Positions 1-8,467 of a stretch of 45,359 bases of DNA are shown here, in pieces. Each line of letters opens with the position of its first letter. Within the stretch, counting starts at the first letter, position 1. This stretch comes from Hydrogenophilales bacterium CG12_big_fil_rev_8_21_14_0_65_61_21 (lineage in GTDB: Bacteria > Pseudomonadota > Gammaproteobacteria > Burkholderiales > Thiobacillaceae), in contig PFGT01000014.1 of NCBI GenBank assembly GCA_002782005.1, forward strand, positions 1-45,359, read 5' to 3'. Both the position numbers and the translations under genes were made by a program. The notes under the pieces were generated by a model. The model had not been told where the DNA came from, searched no databases, and saw only the letters and a list, made by a program, of their open reading frames with translations.

Positions 1-1145
1 TGATCTTTTAGCCACTGGACGGTGACGTCGAAGCGGTCGGCAATCTTGCTCAACAACGCGCCTTTGGGCGCCTGAATGGTGTGCAGCCGGATTTTTGCGC
101 TTTCCGTCGCCGCCAGGCTGGCATTGAATCGGTTGGCATTTTCAGGCGGTAGCAGCAGGGTATTCTGCGATTCGGCGTAGATGACCCGACGCCGGAATCC
201 GGGATTCAAGGCCAGGAAATCGTCCAGCGTCATGCCCGCCAGATTGGCCGCCGTTTTGGCTTCGATGGGGTATGACAGGGTGACTTTATCGAAGGCGGGC
301 GCATTGGGGACGTCGTTTAGCGCAACGCCGAAGCGCTCGGGCTCGCGGATGACATTGCGGATCGCCAGCAGTCGGGGGACATAGTTACGGGTCTCGGGGG
401 GGAGATCAAGGCTGGAAAAATTCGTGTCCAGTCCACGCGCCCGATTCTTGGCGATAGCCCGGCTGACGCAGCCTTCGCCGCAGTTGTAGGCGGCCAGGGC
501 CAGTTCCCAGTCGTTGAACATGCCATGCAGACGTTGCAGGTAATCGAGCGCGGCTTGAGTGGCATTGACGATGTCGCGCCGGCCGTCATACCAGCTGTTT
601 TGCTTGAGGCCGAAGACCTTGCCAGTACTGGGGATGAATTGCCAGATGCCAGCCGCGTTGCTACGCGACAGCGCCTGTGGGTTGTATGCGGATTCGATGA
701 TTGGCAGGAGGGCGATTTCCATGGGCATATGGCGTTTATCCACTGCCTCAACGATATGGAACAGGTAGAGGCGGGCGCGGTCCAGGGTAGTCGATAGGTA
801 GGCCGGTCGGTTTGCGAACCATTGTTCGTTGTTGCGGACCAGCGGGCTGTCCATCTCCGCCAGGCTCATCCCGGTCCGTAGACGTTGCCACAGGTCGGTG
901 ACGTTGGCCTCCTGGATGATCGCAAGCGGTAAATCCGCGCTGGCCTCGGCATCGCTGACCAGGGGTGTGGGCGCCGCGTCGCTGCTTAGGGTCGCGCTAG
1001 GCGGAGCCACGATGCTAGCGGGTTGAGTGACGGCGATACCGGCTTGAGGCGCCGCTGGTTGCGTCCCGGAGACGTCGGCCGCGCAGATGGTTTGGGCGGC
1101 AAACAGACAACAGAGCGCCAGATAAATAGATGGGGTTTTGGTCAT
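1..1145 (-). CDS. mltD: Membrane-bound lytic murein transglycosylase D, 3' part cut by the window edge
   Basis: Cleaves peptidoglycan glycan strands between MurNAc and GlcNAc to give 1,6-anhydro ends, acting in the periplasm. The reading frame is open from ATG 1145 to the window edge, 381 codons. The N-terminus is a signal peptide (hydrophobic LALCCLFAAQ, probable cut after ICA near residue 22). It is followed by an Ala/Pro-rich linker and an SLT domain with the signature ESAYNPQAL (catalytic Glu about residue 151), then NAAGIWQFIPSTG at 163 and AAYNCGEG. The last visible residues, around TIQAPKGALLSKIADRFDV, look like the start of a LysM domain, which MltD carries at its C-terminus. It lies 122 bases downstream of gloB on the same strand. 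That gap is AT-rich (for example TATATATGG on the minus strand) and may hold its own promoter, but no clear -35/-10 pair is seen. Confidence 0.95.
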   Translation of the reverse strand, partial: MTKTPSIYLALCCLFAAQTICAADVSGTQPAAPQAGIAVTQPASIVAPPSATLSSDAAPTPLVSDAEASADLPLAIIQEANVTDLWQRLRTGMSLAEMDSPLVRNNEQWFANRPAYLSTTLDRARLYLFHIVEAVDKRHMPMEIALLPIIESAYNPQALSRSNAAGIWQFIPSTGKVFGLKQNSWYDGRRDIVNATQAALDYLQRLHGMFNDWELALAAYNCGEGCVSRAIAKNRARGLDTNFSSLDLPPETRNYVPRLLAIRNVIREPERFGVALNDVPNAPAFDKVTLSYPIEAKTAANLAGMTLDDFLALNPGFRRRVIYAESQNTLLLPPENANRFNASLAATESAKIRLHTIQAPKGALLSKIADRFDVTVQWLKD

Positions 1146-1267
1146 TAATCCGGCGGTGGCTGGCTACAGTGCATCCGTCATGGAAACAGCGGCAATTCTA
1201 TAACCGCTAGCCGAATAACACAAACCATATATATCAAATAGTTAGAGCTGTATTTTGATGCCAAAAC

Positions 1268-2026
1268 TTAGTCGAAGCGGTCTTTTGCCGCACGCATTGC
1301 GACAAAGGCGGCTTGTCCATCCGGCAGGATAGCGGAGTTGGCCATGTGGGCTTGAATCTCCGGTCGCTGAGTGCGCAGGAAGGGGTTGCGAGCCAACTCG
1401 TCGCCCAGTTTGACCGGCAATGTAGGCTGGCTGGCCGCGCGTAATAGCCGTGACTGCTTTTGCCAATCAAGCAAGGCCGGGTTATCGGGCTCGACCGTCA
1501 GGGCGAACCGGATATTGTCCAAGGTGTATTCGTGGGCGCAGCAGACCAGGGTATCGGATGGCAGTGCGGCCAGCCGGGTCAGGCTGTCATACAACAATTC
1601 GGGCGTGCTGCCGAAGACCTTGCCGCAACCGCACGAGAACATAGTATCGCCGCAAAACAGCCAGCCGTGGCCGAAGTAGGCGATATGGCCCGAGGTGTGA
1701 CCGGGGATGTCGAGCACCTCTAAGGCCAGGTTCAGTTCCGGGATTCGGCATGGCGCCCCTTCGCCAACGGGACGATTGACGCCCTGGATGGACTCGTGAG
1801 CCGGGCCGAATACTGGAATGTCGTGGCGCGCCAGGATGTCCGGAATGCCGCCGCAGTGGTCGCTATGACGGTGGGTGACCAGAATGGCGACCGGTTTTAT
1901 GCGCCGTCGCTCCAGCCACGATAAAATGGGCGCGGCCTCGCCCGGGTCGACGAACAGGGCGGATTGCCCGTCGTGGACGGTCCAGATATAGTTGTCCTCA
2001 AATGCGGAGATGGCTTCCAGGTGCAT
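1268..2026 (-). CDS. gloB: Hydroxyacylglutathione hydrolase (glyoxalase II)
   Basis: Hydrolyses S-D-lactoylglutathione to lactate and glutathione, the second step of methylglyoxal detoxification in the cytosol. At 252 residues it has the normal length. The metallo-beta-lactamase metal motif THRHSDHCGG is at about 51-60. Further metal ligands are the His of PGHTSGH, the Asp of CGDTMFSCGCGKVFG and the His of CCAHEYTLDN. The C-terminal glyoxalase II region NPFLRTQRPEI is present. It is divergent from the methyltransferase gene, with about 41 bases between starts. The gloB / methyltransferase / rnhA / dnaQ neighbourhood is common in beta- and gammaproteobacteria. No strong Shine-Dalgarno precedes the ATG at 2026. 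Confidence 0.96.
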   Translation of the reverse strand: MHLEAISAFEDNYIWTVHDGQSALFVDPGEAAPILSWLERRRIKPVAILVTHRHSDHCGGIPDILARHDIPVFGPAHESIQGVNRPVGEGAPCRIPELNLALEVLDIPGHTSGHIAYFGHGWLFCGDTMFSCGCGKVFGSTPELLYDSLTRLAALPSDTLVCCAHEYTLDNIRFALTVEPDNPALLDWQKQSRLLRAASQPTLPVKLGDELARNPFLRTQRPEIQAHMANSAILPDGQAAFVAMRAAKDRFD

Positions 2027-2067
2027 TGTTCAATGATAGGTCTCTCGCTCATGACGGTAAACCAGCC

Positions 2068-2766
2068 ATGACCATGAACTGGTTCGATTCGGATATCGGG
2101 CGCTATGTATTGGAGCGGGAGCAGTCCTGGTTCGACCTGACTAGCGCCGACCTCTTTGGTTTCAATGCCATGCAGATCGATCAGTGCCACGTCGATTTCC
2201 TGCGCGCCAACCGGATGCCATTCCGGTTCGCGATGTCGGTCGGCGGTGGCGACCTGCGTTCGCGTCCGGAGGAATTACCGATCGCCAGTCAGACCATCGA
2301 CTTGATCGCCTTGCCCCATGCACTGGAGTTTTCACCCAATCCGCATCGTTTGCTGCGCGAGGTTGAGCGGGTGTTGCGTCCGGAAGGGCGTTTGCTATTG
2401 GCCGGTTTCAACCCGCTGAGTCTTTGGGGGCTAAGAAGGTTGAGCGGTTCCAGGCAGTGCTATCCATGGAATGGGCGCTTCCTGCATCTGGCCAGGATCA
2501 AGGACTGGTTATCCCTAATGGACTTCGAGTTGTTGTCCGGCCGTATGGCGTGTTATGCCCCGCCAGTGAACAACAGCCGCTGGCTACGCGGGTTTCGCTT
2601 TATGGAGGCGGCTGGCGACCGCTGGTGGGCGATGGGTGGTGGGGTCTATCTTCTTCATGCGGTCAAACGGGTGCATGGCATGCGCTTGATAACACCGCGT
2701 TGGGAAGAAAAGTGGTTGGCGAAACCGTTGTTGGCGCCACCGAGCAATCGTGCAATCGAAAGGTAG
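2068..2766 (+). CDS. Class I SAM-dependent methyltransferase, substrate unknown
   Basis: About 232 residues. The middle resembles the Methyltransf_11 fold: a motif with [40 protein letters not shown], typical of motifs II and III. The N-terminal half lacks a clear GxGxG motif I; only [10 protein letters not shown] occupies that place. SAM binding is therefore inferred from the family, not from a perfect motif. The start was put at ATG 2068. The frame is open back to 2002, but that extension would overlap the divergent gloB. ATG 2074 is a second possibility. It sits 2 bases before rnhA and is probably cotranscribed with rnhA and dnaQ. The substrate cannot be inferred. Confidence 0.85.
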   Translation: MTMNWFDSDIGRYVLEREQSWFDLTSADLFGFNAMQIDQCHVDFLRANRMPFRFAMSVGGGDLRSRPEELPIASQTIDLIALPHALEFSPNPHRLLREVERVLRPEGRLLLAGFNPLSLWGLRRLSGSRQCYPWNGRFLHLARIKDWLSLMDFELLSGRMACYAPPVNNSRWLRGFRFMEAAGDRWWAMGGGVYLLHAVKRVHGMRLITPRWEEKWLAKPLLAPPSNRAIER

Positions 2767-2768
2767 CA

Positions 2769-3230
2769 ATGAATCGAAGCCATTCTGTCTGCGTGGATAT
2801 GTATAGTGATGGGGCTTGCAAGGGTAATCCTGGGGTGGGCGGTTGGGGCGTGCTGTTGCGCTTTGGCAAGCAGGAAAAGCAACTTTGCGGCGGCGCGGCG
2901 GATACCACCAATAACCGCATGGAACTGACGGCGGTGATCGAAGGCCTGAAGTCGCTCAAACGGGCCTGCCGGGTGCGTGTGCACACCGACTCCCAGTATG
3001 TGCAAAAAGGGATTTCGGAGTGGTTGGCGAACTGGAAGCGTCGCGGCTGGAAGACCAGCGCCGGTCAAGCCGTCAAGAATCGGGATTTATGGGAACAGCT
3101 AGACCAGATCGCCGCCCAGCATACGGTTGAATGGCACTGGGTAAAGGGCCATGCCGGCCACCCGGAGAACGAGCAAGCGGATCGTTTGGCCAACGCCGGC
3201 GTCGATAAGGTGATACGGGGCGAGTCATGA
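2769..3230 (+). CDS. rnhA: Ribonuclease HI
   Basis: Cuts the RNA strand of RNA-DNA hybrids, removing primers and R-loops. The 153 residues match the E. coli enzyme in length. The four acidic catalytic residues are present: D14 ([11 protein letters not shown]), E52 (NNRMEL), D74 (HTDSQYV) and D138 (NEQADRLA). The basic substrate-binding helix around WKRRGWKTS and the [10 protein letters not shown] loop are also present. The frame is open far upstream, but ATG 2769 gives the family N-terminus. The start lies 2 bases after the methyltransferase stop. The 3' end overlaps dnaQ by 4 bases (ATGA), so the two are translationally coupled, an arrangement widely conserved for rnhA-dnaQ. Confidence 0.97.
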   Translation: MNRSHSVCVDMYSDGACKGNPGVGGWGVLLRFGKQEKQLCGGAADTTNNRMELTAVIEGLKSLKRACRVRVHTDSQYVQKGISEWLANWKRRGWKTSAGQAVKNRDLWEQLDQIAAQHTVEWHWVKGHAGHPENEQADRLANAGVDKVIRGES

Positions 3231-3910
3231 GACAGATCGTACTAGACACGGAAACCACCGGCCTGAACCCGGAACTGGGGCACCGGGTAATTGAAATCGG
3301 CGCACTGGAGGTGGTTGATCGGCGGCCGACTGGACGTACCTTTCATCTTTATCTGAATCCGGATCGGGAGGTCGATGTAGGCGCGGTGGAGGTGCATGGA
3401 TTGACCAACGATTTCCTGGCCGACAAGCCGCATTTCGTGGATGTCGCGGCGGACTTTCTGGTCTTCATCGCCGAGGCTGAACTGGTTATCCACAACGCCC
3501 CGTTCGACGTAGGTTTTTTGAACGCCGAGTTGCGCCGTATCGATACCGACGACGATCTGAAGCGGCATTGTCTCGGTGTGCTGGATACGCTCAAGCTGGC
3601 CAAGGAACTGCATCCCGGCCAAAGGAACAACTTGGATGCCTTGTGCAAGCGTTATCAAGTGGATAACTCGGGCCGCAGCTATCACGGCGCCTTGCTCGAC
3701 GCCCAGTTGCTGGCCGAGGTGTATCTGGCCATGACGCGCGGTCAGGATAGCTTGGCAATCGAATCTGTTTTAACCCCACCGCCCAAATCGCTTCGTACCG
3801 ATAGGTCGGCCAAGATTAAGGTGTTGCGAGCCAACGCGGTTGAATTGGCGGAGCATGAGGCCTACATTGCGAAGATGGCTGAGGGTTGCGGCCGCTCGCT
3901 GACCTGGTGA
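3227..3910 (+). CDS. dnaQ: DNA polymerase III epsilon subunit, proofreading exonuclease
   Basis: 3'-5' exonuclease of the replicative polymerase core. DEDDh motifs are visible: Exo I LDTETTGL (D7, E9), Exo [11 protein letters not shown], and Exo III with [16 protein letters not shown] (catalytic His and Asp). At 227 residues it is slightly shorter than the E. coli subunit. The C-terminal tail, around [18 protein letters not shown], corresponds to the segment that binds the polymerase alpha subunit. It begins inside the last codons of rnhA. Downstream lies a 159-base gap that contains no gene I can support. Confidence 0.96.
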   Translation: MRQIVLDTETTGLNPELGHRVIEIGALEVVDRRPTGRTFHLYLNPDREVDVGAVEVHGLTNDFLADKPHFVDVAADFLVFIAEAELVIHNAPFDVGFLNAELRRIDTDDDLKRHCLGVLDTLKLAKELHPGQRNNLDALCKRYQVDNSGRSYHGALLDAQLLAEVYLAMTRGQDSLAIESVLTPPPKSLRTDRSAKIKVLRANAVELAEHEAYIAKMAEGCGRSLTW

Positions 3911-4069
3911 TGGCGGCTAATAAGGCTGTTTCGTGGGCACGGCGTTGCTGTTCGTATTCGCCTGGTATCATGGCGGAAACGGCGGCGCCCCGACATCGGA
4001 TCGGTTGAACGCAGGTCGTATCGGGCTGGGTAGGTGACTATAAAAATGATGATATTAGGTGAGGAAATC

Positions 4070-4114
4070 ATGCTGTCTGTTTGTTCGCAAACCGGTGTCC
4101 CGTGCCGCTTTTGA
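4070..4114 (+). CDS. Possible 14-residue leader ORF before the lipoprotein gene
   Basis: ATG 4070 has the best ribosome binding site in the region (AGGTGAGGA at 4057-4065, 4 bases before the ATG) but reads only 14 codons (MLSVCSQTGVPCRF) to TGA 4112-4114. That stop overlaps TTG 4111, which is in frame with the following lipoprotein gene. It could be a leader peptide that couples translation into the next gene, or the true start of that gene separated by a one-base frameshift. The second reading would mean a mutation or sequencing error. The sequence alone does not decide. Confidence 0.35.
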   Translation: MLSVCSQTGVPCRF

Positions 4115-5043
4115 GCAAAGCGCTCAGGCTCGTGCTTGGCGTGGCGTGGCTGGCAGGTTGCCAGGCCATGGCCCAGGCCGAGAGCGGCGGTCGCGTAAAT
4201 ATCGTTTTGAGCGAGTCGGCGCCGGCCTATCGCGAGGTCGCCGCCGCCTTCTCGTCGGCGCTCGCCAAACGCTATCCGGTCCAGATCGATTTGCTCGATA
4301 CGCTACAGGATCAGGACTTGATTCGCATGGATTCGGCCAGGGAGTTGATCGTGCCGGTCGGGGTTCGGGCAATGCGTCGGCTGTATGGCCTGCACCCGGC
4401 CCACGCGGCCATATTGACGTTGATGGCGCCGCGCGGGGCAGTTGAGTCGATGTCCGGACGGGGCGACATGGCCGGACGGGATTCAGTCGTCTATATCGAC
4501 CAGCCGTTCCCGCGTTCTCTGGCTTTTATCCGTATGTTGTTGCCGAGGGCGGAGCATGTGGGTTTGATTCTATCTGGCGATAGACTAGGTGAACTGGCCG
4601 CTTACCGTCAGGCATCGGCGCACGCCGGGATGGATTTAGTCATCGAAACCGTGGCTACACCATTGGATGTCGCTCAGGCCATGCAACGCTTGTTGCCGCG
4701 AGTGGACGTGTTCCTGATGTTGCCGGATTCTAAAGTGGTCAACGAAAACACCGTGCGTCTTATCCTGCTGGCAAGCTACCGTCAGCAGATTCCGGTAATC
4801 GGGTTCTCGCGTGGTTTGACCAATGCCGGCGCGGTCGCGGCGGTGGTATCGGACCCGGACGCGATCGGCCGCGAAGGCGTGGCGTTGGCTAAATATTGGA
4901 ATCCCGAAACCGGGGCGCTACCGCCATCTCGCTACACCAGCGAATTCTCGCTGGTATTCAATCGTTTGGTCGCCCGTTCGCTGGGTCTGATAGTGCCGGA
5001 AGACGGCCGGGAACTGGGCCGCTGGCGCAAGAAAATGGACTGA
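4102..5043 (+). CDS. Lipoprotein of the ABC-type substrate-binding family (COG2984-like)
   Basis: About 313 residues from GTG 4102. The N-terminus is a lipoprotein signal peptide: a short basic n-region, hydrophobic LRLVLGVAW, and the lipobox LAGC with Cys20 as the lipidation site. The rest resembles the two-lobed periplasmic proteins of PF04392. The VGLILSGDRLGELAAYRQAS segment, the VDVFLMLPDSKVVNE segment and PVIGFSRGLTNAGAVAAVVSDP correspond to the second lobe and hinge. No permease or ATPase gene is adjacent, so a transport role is not shown. Such orphan members often accompany sensors or TonB receptors. The start is uncertain: TTG 4081, GTG 4102 and TTG 4111 are all in frame and none has a good Shine-Dalgarno. 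It ends directly against the convergent metal-binding gene, with no space between the stop codons. Confidence 0.8.
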   Translation: MPLLSKALRLVLGVAWLAGCQAMAQAESGGRVNIVLSESAPAYREVAAAFSSALAKRYPVQIDLLDTLQDQDLIRMDSARELIVPVGVRAMRRLYGLHPAHAAILTLMAPRGAVESMSGRGDMAGRDSVVYIDQPFPRSLAFIRMLLPRAEHVGLILSGDRLGELAAYRQASAHAGMDLVIETVATPLDVAQAMQRLLPRVDVFLMLPDSKVVNENTVRLILLASYRQQIPVIGFSRGLTNAGAVAAVVSDPDAIGREGVALAKYWNPETGALPPSRYTSEFSLVFNRLVARSLGLIVPEDGRELGRWRKKMD

Positions 5044-5259
5044 TCAATCCTCGACCCGATAGCCGCCGTCGCCGATAGCGCGACGCATGGCCGCCGGGTC
5101 GACTTGGGCCGGGTCGTAATCGATGTCGGTCAGGCCGCTGGTTAGATCGACCTCGACTTTGGCGACACCGGGGAGTTGACCCAGTAGTCGTTTGACGCTG
5201 CCGACACAGCCCATGCAGGTCATGCCGCCGACCTTGATGGTGAGGTGTTTCGAGTTCAT
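5044..5259 (-). CDS. Heavy-metal-associated (HMA) domain protein, CopZ-like
   Basis: 71 residues forming a single HMA domain with beta-alpha-beta-beta-alpha-beta spacing. The metal site GGMTCMGC (MTCxxC) is at about 12-19, and the closing strand has GGYRVED. Family members bind Cu(I) or similar soft metals in the cytosol and pass them to P-type ATPases. No metal ATPase or metalloregulator is in the window. Its ATG overlaps the flgN stop by 4 bases (ATGA), so it is the last gene of the flgA-flgM-flgN unit and is probably translationally coupled to flgN. That context is unusual, and a link to flagella is only an inference. Confidence 0.9.
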   Translation of the reverse strand: MNSKHLTIKVGGMTCMGCVGSVKRLLGQLPGVAKVEVDLTSGLTDIDYDPAQVDPAAMRRAIGDGGYRVED

Positions 5260-5708
5260 GCCTTCTCCAATGTATGTTGCGATTGATAGCCCTCTACGAT
5301 GAGGCCGCTGGCGTCATATAGTGCACCGAGATTGGCGGCGTTTTGCAGCACCTCCAAGGCCTGACGGGTACGTCGCATCTGGGCCTCGATCAAGACCCCG
5401 TTGGCTTGGTTTAGCCGTTCCGCCGCCTTGGTCAGGCGTAGTATTTCGCGCCATTTTACTTGCCGGTCAGGCTGCCCCGCCAAGCTGTCCTCGATACGTT
5501 CGCCCCGTTTAGCATCGATACCGGCCGCGATCATGAGCCGGTTCCAGGCCGTGTTGGCTGCCTGCGACCATAGACTCTTTTCGGCCACGACCTCAGCCAG
5601 GGTTTCGGCACGGATGTTTTGCAGGGTTTCGGATTCTCGTTCCAGCAGGCGCACGAACGCGGCTAGCGCTTCGCTCAATTCGTTCAGAGCCATATCGATG
5701 GGGTTCAT
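5256..5708 (-). CDS. flgN: Flagellar export chaperone FlgN
   Basis: 150 residues, mostly helical, consistent with the FlgN family that binds the C-termini of the hook-filament junction proteins FlgK and FlgL in the cytosol and delivers them to the type III export gate. Visible features are the amphipathic N-terminal helix ELSEALAAFVRLLERES, the central LTKAAERLNQANGVLIEAQ, and a C-terminal segment around RRTRQALEVLQ followed by LYDASGLIVEGYQ. The last of these, with (L)YxxxG, is typical of the family. It overlaps flgM by 4 bases at its start and the HMA gene by 4 bases at its end. Its clients, flgK and flgL, are encoded 10 kb away. Confidence 0.88.
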   Translation of the reverse strand: MNPIDMALNELSEALAAFVRLLERESETLQNIRAETLAEVVAEKSLWSQAANTAWNRLMIAAGIDAKRGERIEDSLAGQPDRQVKWREILRLTKAAERLNQANGVLIEAQMRRTRQALEVLQNAANLGALYDASGLIVEGYQSQHTLEKA

Positions 5709-6013
5709 TTTTTGCCCTGACGTTGCAAGTTTTCCATGCTATCCCGGACTAGGGCATCGGCTACGACCTCTTCGTCAACCTTGAAACTGCCTTCCGCGAT
5801 GGCCTGCTTTACGGCCTCTAGTTTACCCGGTTCCGAGGTGTCCAAGCGGCTGAGCTTGTCTTCCAGGATGTTGAGCTGAGTCGAGGTTTGCGTTATCTCG
5901 ATGCTATCGGCGGCGCCATTCGCGACCGAAGCGGCGGCGTGCTTGCCTTTGGCTTCCCGTGTTTTCTGACCGCCGACGCGGGTAACGCCAGTCAATGAAT
6001 CGTTGATTTTCAC
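5705..6013 (-). CDS. flgM: Anti-sigma-28 factor FlgM
   Basis: Binds and inhibits the flagellar sigma factor FliA until the hook is complete, then is exported through the hollow structure. About 102 residues. The N-terminal MKINDSLTG and the C-terminal helix region (AVKQAIAEGSFKVDEEVVADAL) match the family. GTG 6013 was chosen over GTG 6019 because GAGGTGA lies at the right distance before it and because MKI is the usual FlgM start. It overlaps flgN by 4 bases. A good sigma-28 promoter lies directly upstream (6042-6068), which would place flgM under the factor it inhibits, as in enteric bacteria. Confidence 0.92.
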   Translation of the reverse strand: MKINDSLTGVTRVGGQKTREAKGKHAAASVANGAADSIEITQTSTQLNILEDKLSRLDTSEPGKLEAVKQAIAEGSFKVDEEVVADALVRDSMENLQRQGKK

Positions 6014-6041
6014 GGTCACCTCAAATGGGTAGATGCTTTGA

Positions 6042-6068
6042 ATAACGGCAGTATTTCGCCAAGCTTTA
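6042..6068 (-). promoter_or_regulatory. Sigma-28 (FliA) promoter of flgM
   Basis: On the minus strand TAAAGCTT (6061-6068) is followed by 11 bases and GCCGTTAT (6042-6049). The consensus is TAAAGTTT - 11 - GCCGATAA, so there is one mismatch in the first element, two in the second, and exact spacing. It lies 29 bases before the flgM start codon, within the 72-base gap between flgA and flgM. Confidence 0.8.
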
Positions 6069-6085
6069 ACCGGCCGTCGCGGCGA

Positions 6086-6784
6086 TCATGGCCCGATATA
6101 GACCGTGCCGTCATCCCGGACGATTCCTTGAACGATACGGCCCGACCCGAGCTTCAGTCTAAGCAGCTCGCCAACACCGGCCTGACGTTGGGCAACGCCT
6201 TCCTGGCTTATTTGGAAACCGGGTCCGTCAGAGCGGATTCTAACCCGTTGCCCAGCCTGGATGATGGCTTTGACCTGGAGCTGGTCGATCGTGATCGGGC
6301 GGCCTTTGGCGAGCGGCATGGTGAGTACCGCGCCGTGCAGGTTGGCCGGATCGCGGGGGTAACGCCCGGGGTCTATGGTGTATTCGATCTCGGCCTTGAC
6401 CAAGTCCTGAGCGGTGGGTGAATAGCGGCTGGGCAACGGTCGGCGGGCGGTCAGGGCCGGGCCTATAAGCCGGACGCGGTAGGTCAGATAGAGGCTCCAG
6501 GGTGATGGTGCGTCGCATTGCACCGCCAGGTTGCCTGCACCCCATAATCGGCTGCCGGCGGCCAAAGAAAAGCTGGTCGCCAAGCATACCGGCGTAAACG
6601 CGTGTTCAGCCACCGATCCGATCTCGATTTCGGCGCGACTATCGGGATAAGTCGTGGCGATTTGCCCGCCTATGAAGCGGCTGGCGGCGGCGCGCAGCGC
6701 TTCGGGGCCGCGAATCACCTCCGCCAGCGACAACATCGGATAAGCCACCGCCAGTAGCGCCAGATAAAATAGCGGACAACGCAT
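6086..6784 (-). CDS. flgA: Flagellar P-ring assembly chaperone FlgA
   Basis: Periplasmic chaperone that assists FlgI to form the P ring around the rod. About 232 residues. A signal peptide (CPLFYLALLAVAYPMLSLA, likely cut at about residue 21) is followed by an N-terminal domain with CDAPSPWSLYLTYRVRL. The C-terminal SAF-like domain is well conserved: KGRPITIDQLQVKAIIQAGQ, then GEGVA-like SQEGVAQRQAGVGELLRLKL and GRIVQGIV. ATG 6784 is preferred to ATG 6802 because AGGGA lies 4 bases before it. It heads the leftward unit flgA-flgM-flgN-HMA and is divergent from the diguanylate cyclase gene, with 58 bases between. Confidence 0.93.
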   Translation of the reverse strand: MRCPLFYLALLAVAYPMLSLAEVIRGPEALRAAASRFIGGQIATTYPDSRAEIEIGSVAEHAFTPVCLATSFSLAAGSRLWGAGNLAVQCDAPSPWSLYLTYRVRLIGPALTARRPLPSRYSPTAQDLVKAEIEYTIDPGRYPRDPANLHGAVLTMPLAKGRPITIDQLQVKAIIQAGQRVRIRSDGPGFQISQEGVAQRQAGVGELLRLKLGSGRIVQGIVRDDGTVYIGP

Positions 6785-6842
6785 GAAGTCCCTAGTAATC
6801 ATAAACAGGCATTTTACCTTGCAGTCGGTTTAAACTAGCGCT

Positions 6843-8459
6843 ATGGAATCGTCACTCGAACCCGTCGACATCGCGCGGCAAGCCATCAAGCGTTTGGCAA
6901 GCAGGAAACTGCCGCCGACCCCGCAGAATTTCCGCCGCGCCTATTTGGAGGCCGAGGGTTCGGCTTCGGTTCAAATTAATCGACCAGAAGCCATCCGCGC
7001 CTTACTGGCACAGTGGGAAGGTTATCAGGCTGGCCTGACTCAGGCTAATAAACGCGAGATGCTGGATCGCGTTTTGATTAATTTCGCTAATGATGCAGAT
7101 GAACTGTTGGAGAAGCTGGCAGGCTTGGCCCGCTCCTGGAGCGAGCTGGCTAATGGCACAACCGTAGTGGATAACGCCGCAGAGATCGACGTTCAGGCTG
7201 TCCAGCCGGTCCCGGCGACGCCAGTCGGCGCAGCGTCAAGTCAGGCGGCTGCCGTCAAGTCGGGCGGTGGGTCAGCGGCGGTGCGGCTGATCGCCGGTTA
7301 TCTGAAAGAATTGAGCGCTGGTTGTCGCAACCAATGGCCTGACTTGGCCGATCGAGTCGACTCGCTGGTGCGCGGGCTAACCGCCAAGGTCGCCGATCTG
7401 GAGGAAAAGGACATCGAGGCGATGGCCCATATTTGGCGCGAGATCATGGTCCGTGCTGAAGATGAACATGAACTCGTGCTGAGCCTGAAGGGCTTGCTGG
7501 GCCTGCTGTTCAGCAATGTCGGCGAACTGGTATCCGAGGATGCCTGGCTGTCCGGTCAGTTGGCGACCATGCAGGCGGCGCTCTCGGATCGACTCAATCC
7601 CCACGCCTTGTTCCAGGCCGAAGAGGGTCTGAAGGAGCTGGTACAGCAGCAGAAGCAGCTCAAAGGCAGCATGAACGAGGCCAAGGAGAAGCTCAAGCGG
7701 CTGGTTTCGTCGTTCATCGACCGGATCGGCGAAATATCCGAGAGTACCGGCCAATACAATGTCCGGATCAAGGACTATTCCCAGCGTATAGCTAAGGCCG
7801 AGGATATTGCCGAACTGTCCGATGTCATGGATGGCCTGTCGACCGATATGGTGCATATGGAAGGCCAAATGGTCGCCACGCATCAAGAGTTATTGGCGGC
7901 CCGCACTCACGCTGAAGAGGCCGAGGCGCGCATACACTCCCTGGAAAAAGAACTGGAGGAGGTCTCCGGTCTGGTGCGGGAAGATCAACTTACCGGCGCA
8001 CTGAACCGGCGCGGCATGGATGAGTCGCTTATCAAGGAAATGGCCCGAGCCGACCGCATGAACGCGCCGTTCTCGGTCGCCTTGCTGGATATCGATCATT
8101 TCAAACGCTTGAATGATGCCTTGGGCCATCAGGCCGGGGATCAGGCGCTGGTGCATTTGACCCGCGTTGTGCGCCAGTTGTTGCGGCCGACCGATTCCCT
8201 GGCCCGTTATGGTGGCGAGGAGTTTCTGGCGCTCTTACCCAACAGTGATCTGGCCGACGCGGAGAAGGTCATGCAGCGTGTTCAGCGCGAGTTGACCAAG
8301 CAATATTTCCTGCATAACAACCAGCGGGTACTCATCACCTTCAGCGCCGGGGTGGCTCAGTTGCAAAGCAGCGAGGCGCAGGACGATCTGCTCAAACGAG
8401 CCGACGAGGCGATGTACAAGGCCAAGGCGGCCGGGCGTAATCGCGTCGAACGGGGTTGA
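6843..8459 (+). CDS. Diguanylate cyclase beside the flagellar operon (helical N-terminus, coiled coil, GGDEF)
   Basis: 538 residues, no signal peptide or membrane helix. It makes the second messenger c-di-GMP from GTP. The GGDEF domain lies at about 375-538 with the active site GGEEF at 457-461. The inhibitory I-site RxxD (RPTD) lies five residues before it, so product inhibition is likely. The N-terminal part (ARQAIKRLASRKLPPTPQNF at about 11-30) is a helical region seen in soluble beta- and gammaproteobacterial cyclases. A long coiled coil precedes the catalytic domain (about 270-380, Glu/Lys/Gln-rich). It stands alone between divergent flgA and the flgB promoter region, with its stop codon 9 bases before the upstream activator repeat. 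A role in coupling c-di-GMP to motility is inferred from position. Confidence 0.92.
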   Translation: MESSLEPVDIARQAIKRLASRKLPPTPQNFRRAYLEAEGSASVQINRPEAIRALLAQWEGYQAGLTQANKREMLDRVLINFANDADELLEKLAGLARSWSELANGTTVVDNAAEIDVQAVQPVPATPVGAASSQAAAVKSGGGSAAVRLIAGYLKELSAGCRNQWPDLADRVDSLVRGLTAKVADLEEKDIEAMAHIWREIMVRAEDEHELVLSLKGLLGLLFSNVGELVSEDAWLSGQLATMQAALSDRLNPHALFQAEEGLKELVQQQKQLKGSMNEAKEKLKRLVSSFIDRIGEISESTGQYNVRIKDYSQRIAKAEDIAELSDVMDGLSTDMVHMEGQMVATHQELLAARTHAEEAEARIHSLEKELEEVSGLVREDQLTGALNRRGMDESLIKEMARADRMNAPFSVALLDIDHFKRLNDALGHQAGDQALVHLTRVVRQLLRPTDSLARYGGEEFLALLPNSDLADAEKVMQRVQRELTKQYFLHNNQRVLITFSAGVAQLQSSEAQDDLLKRADEAMYKAKAAGRNRVERG

Positions 8460-8467
8460 GTTTTAGG

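Noticed and set aside
3932-3949. Sigma-54-like GTGGGCACGGCGTTGCTG after dnaQ
   Set aside because: The GG and GC are 9 bases apart, not 10, so the site would not be recognised.
3950-4056. Possible small RNA or promoter in the dnaQ-lipoprotein gap
   Set aside because: TGGTATCAT resembles an extended -10, but the -35 spacing is poor and no RNA structure stands out.
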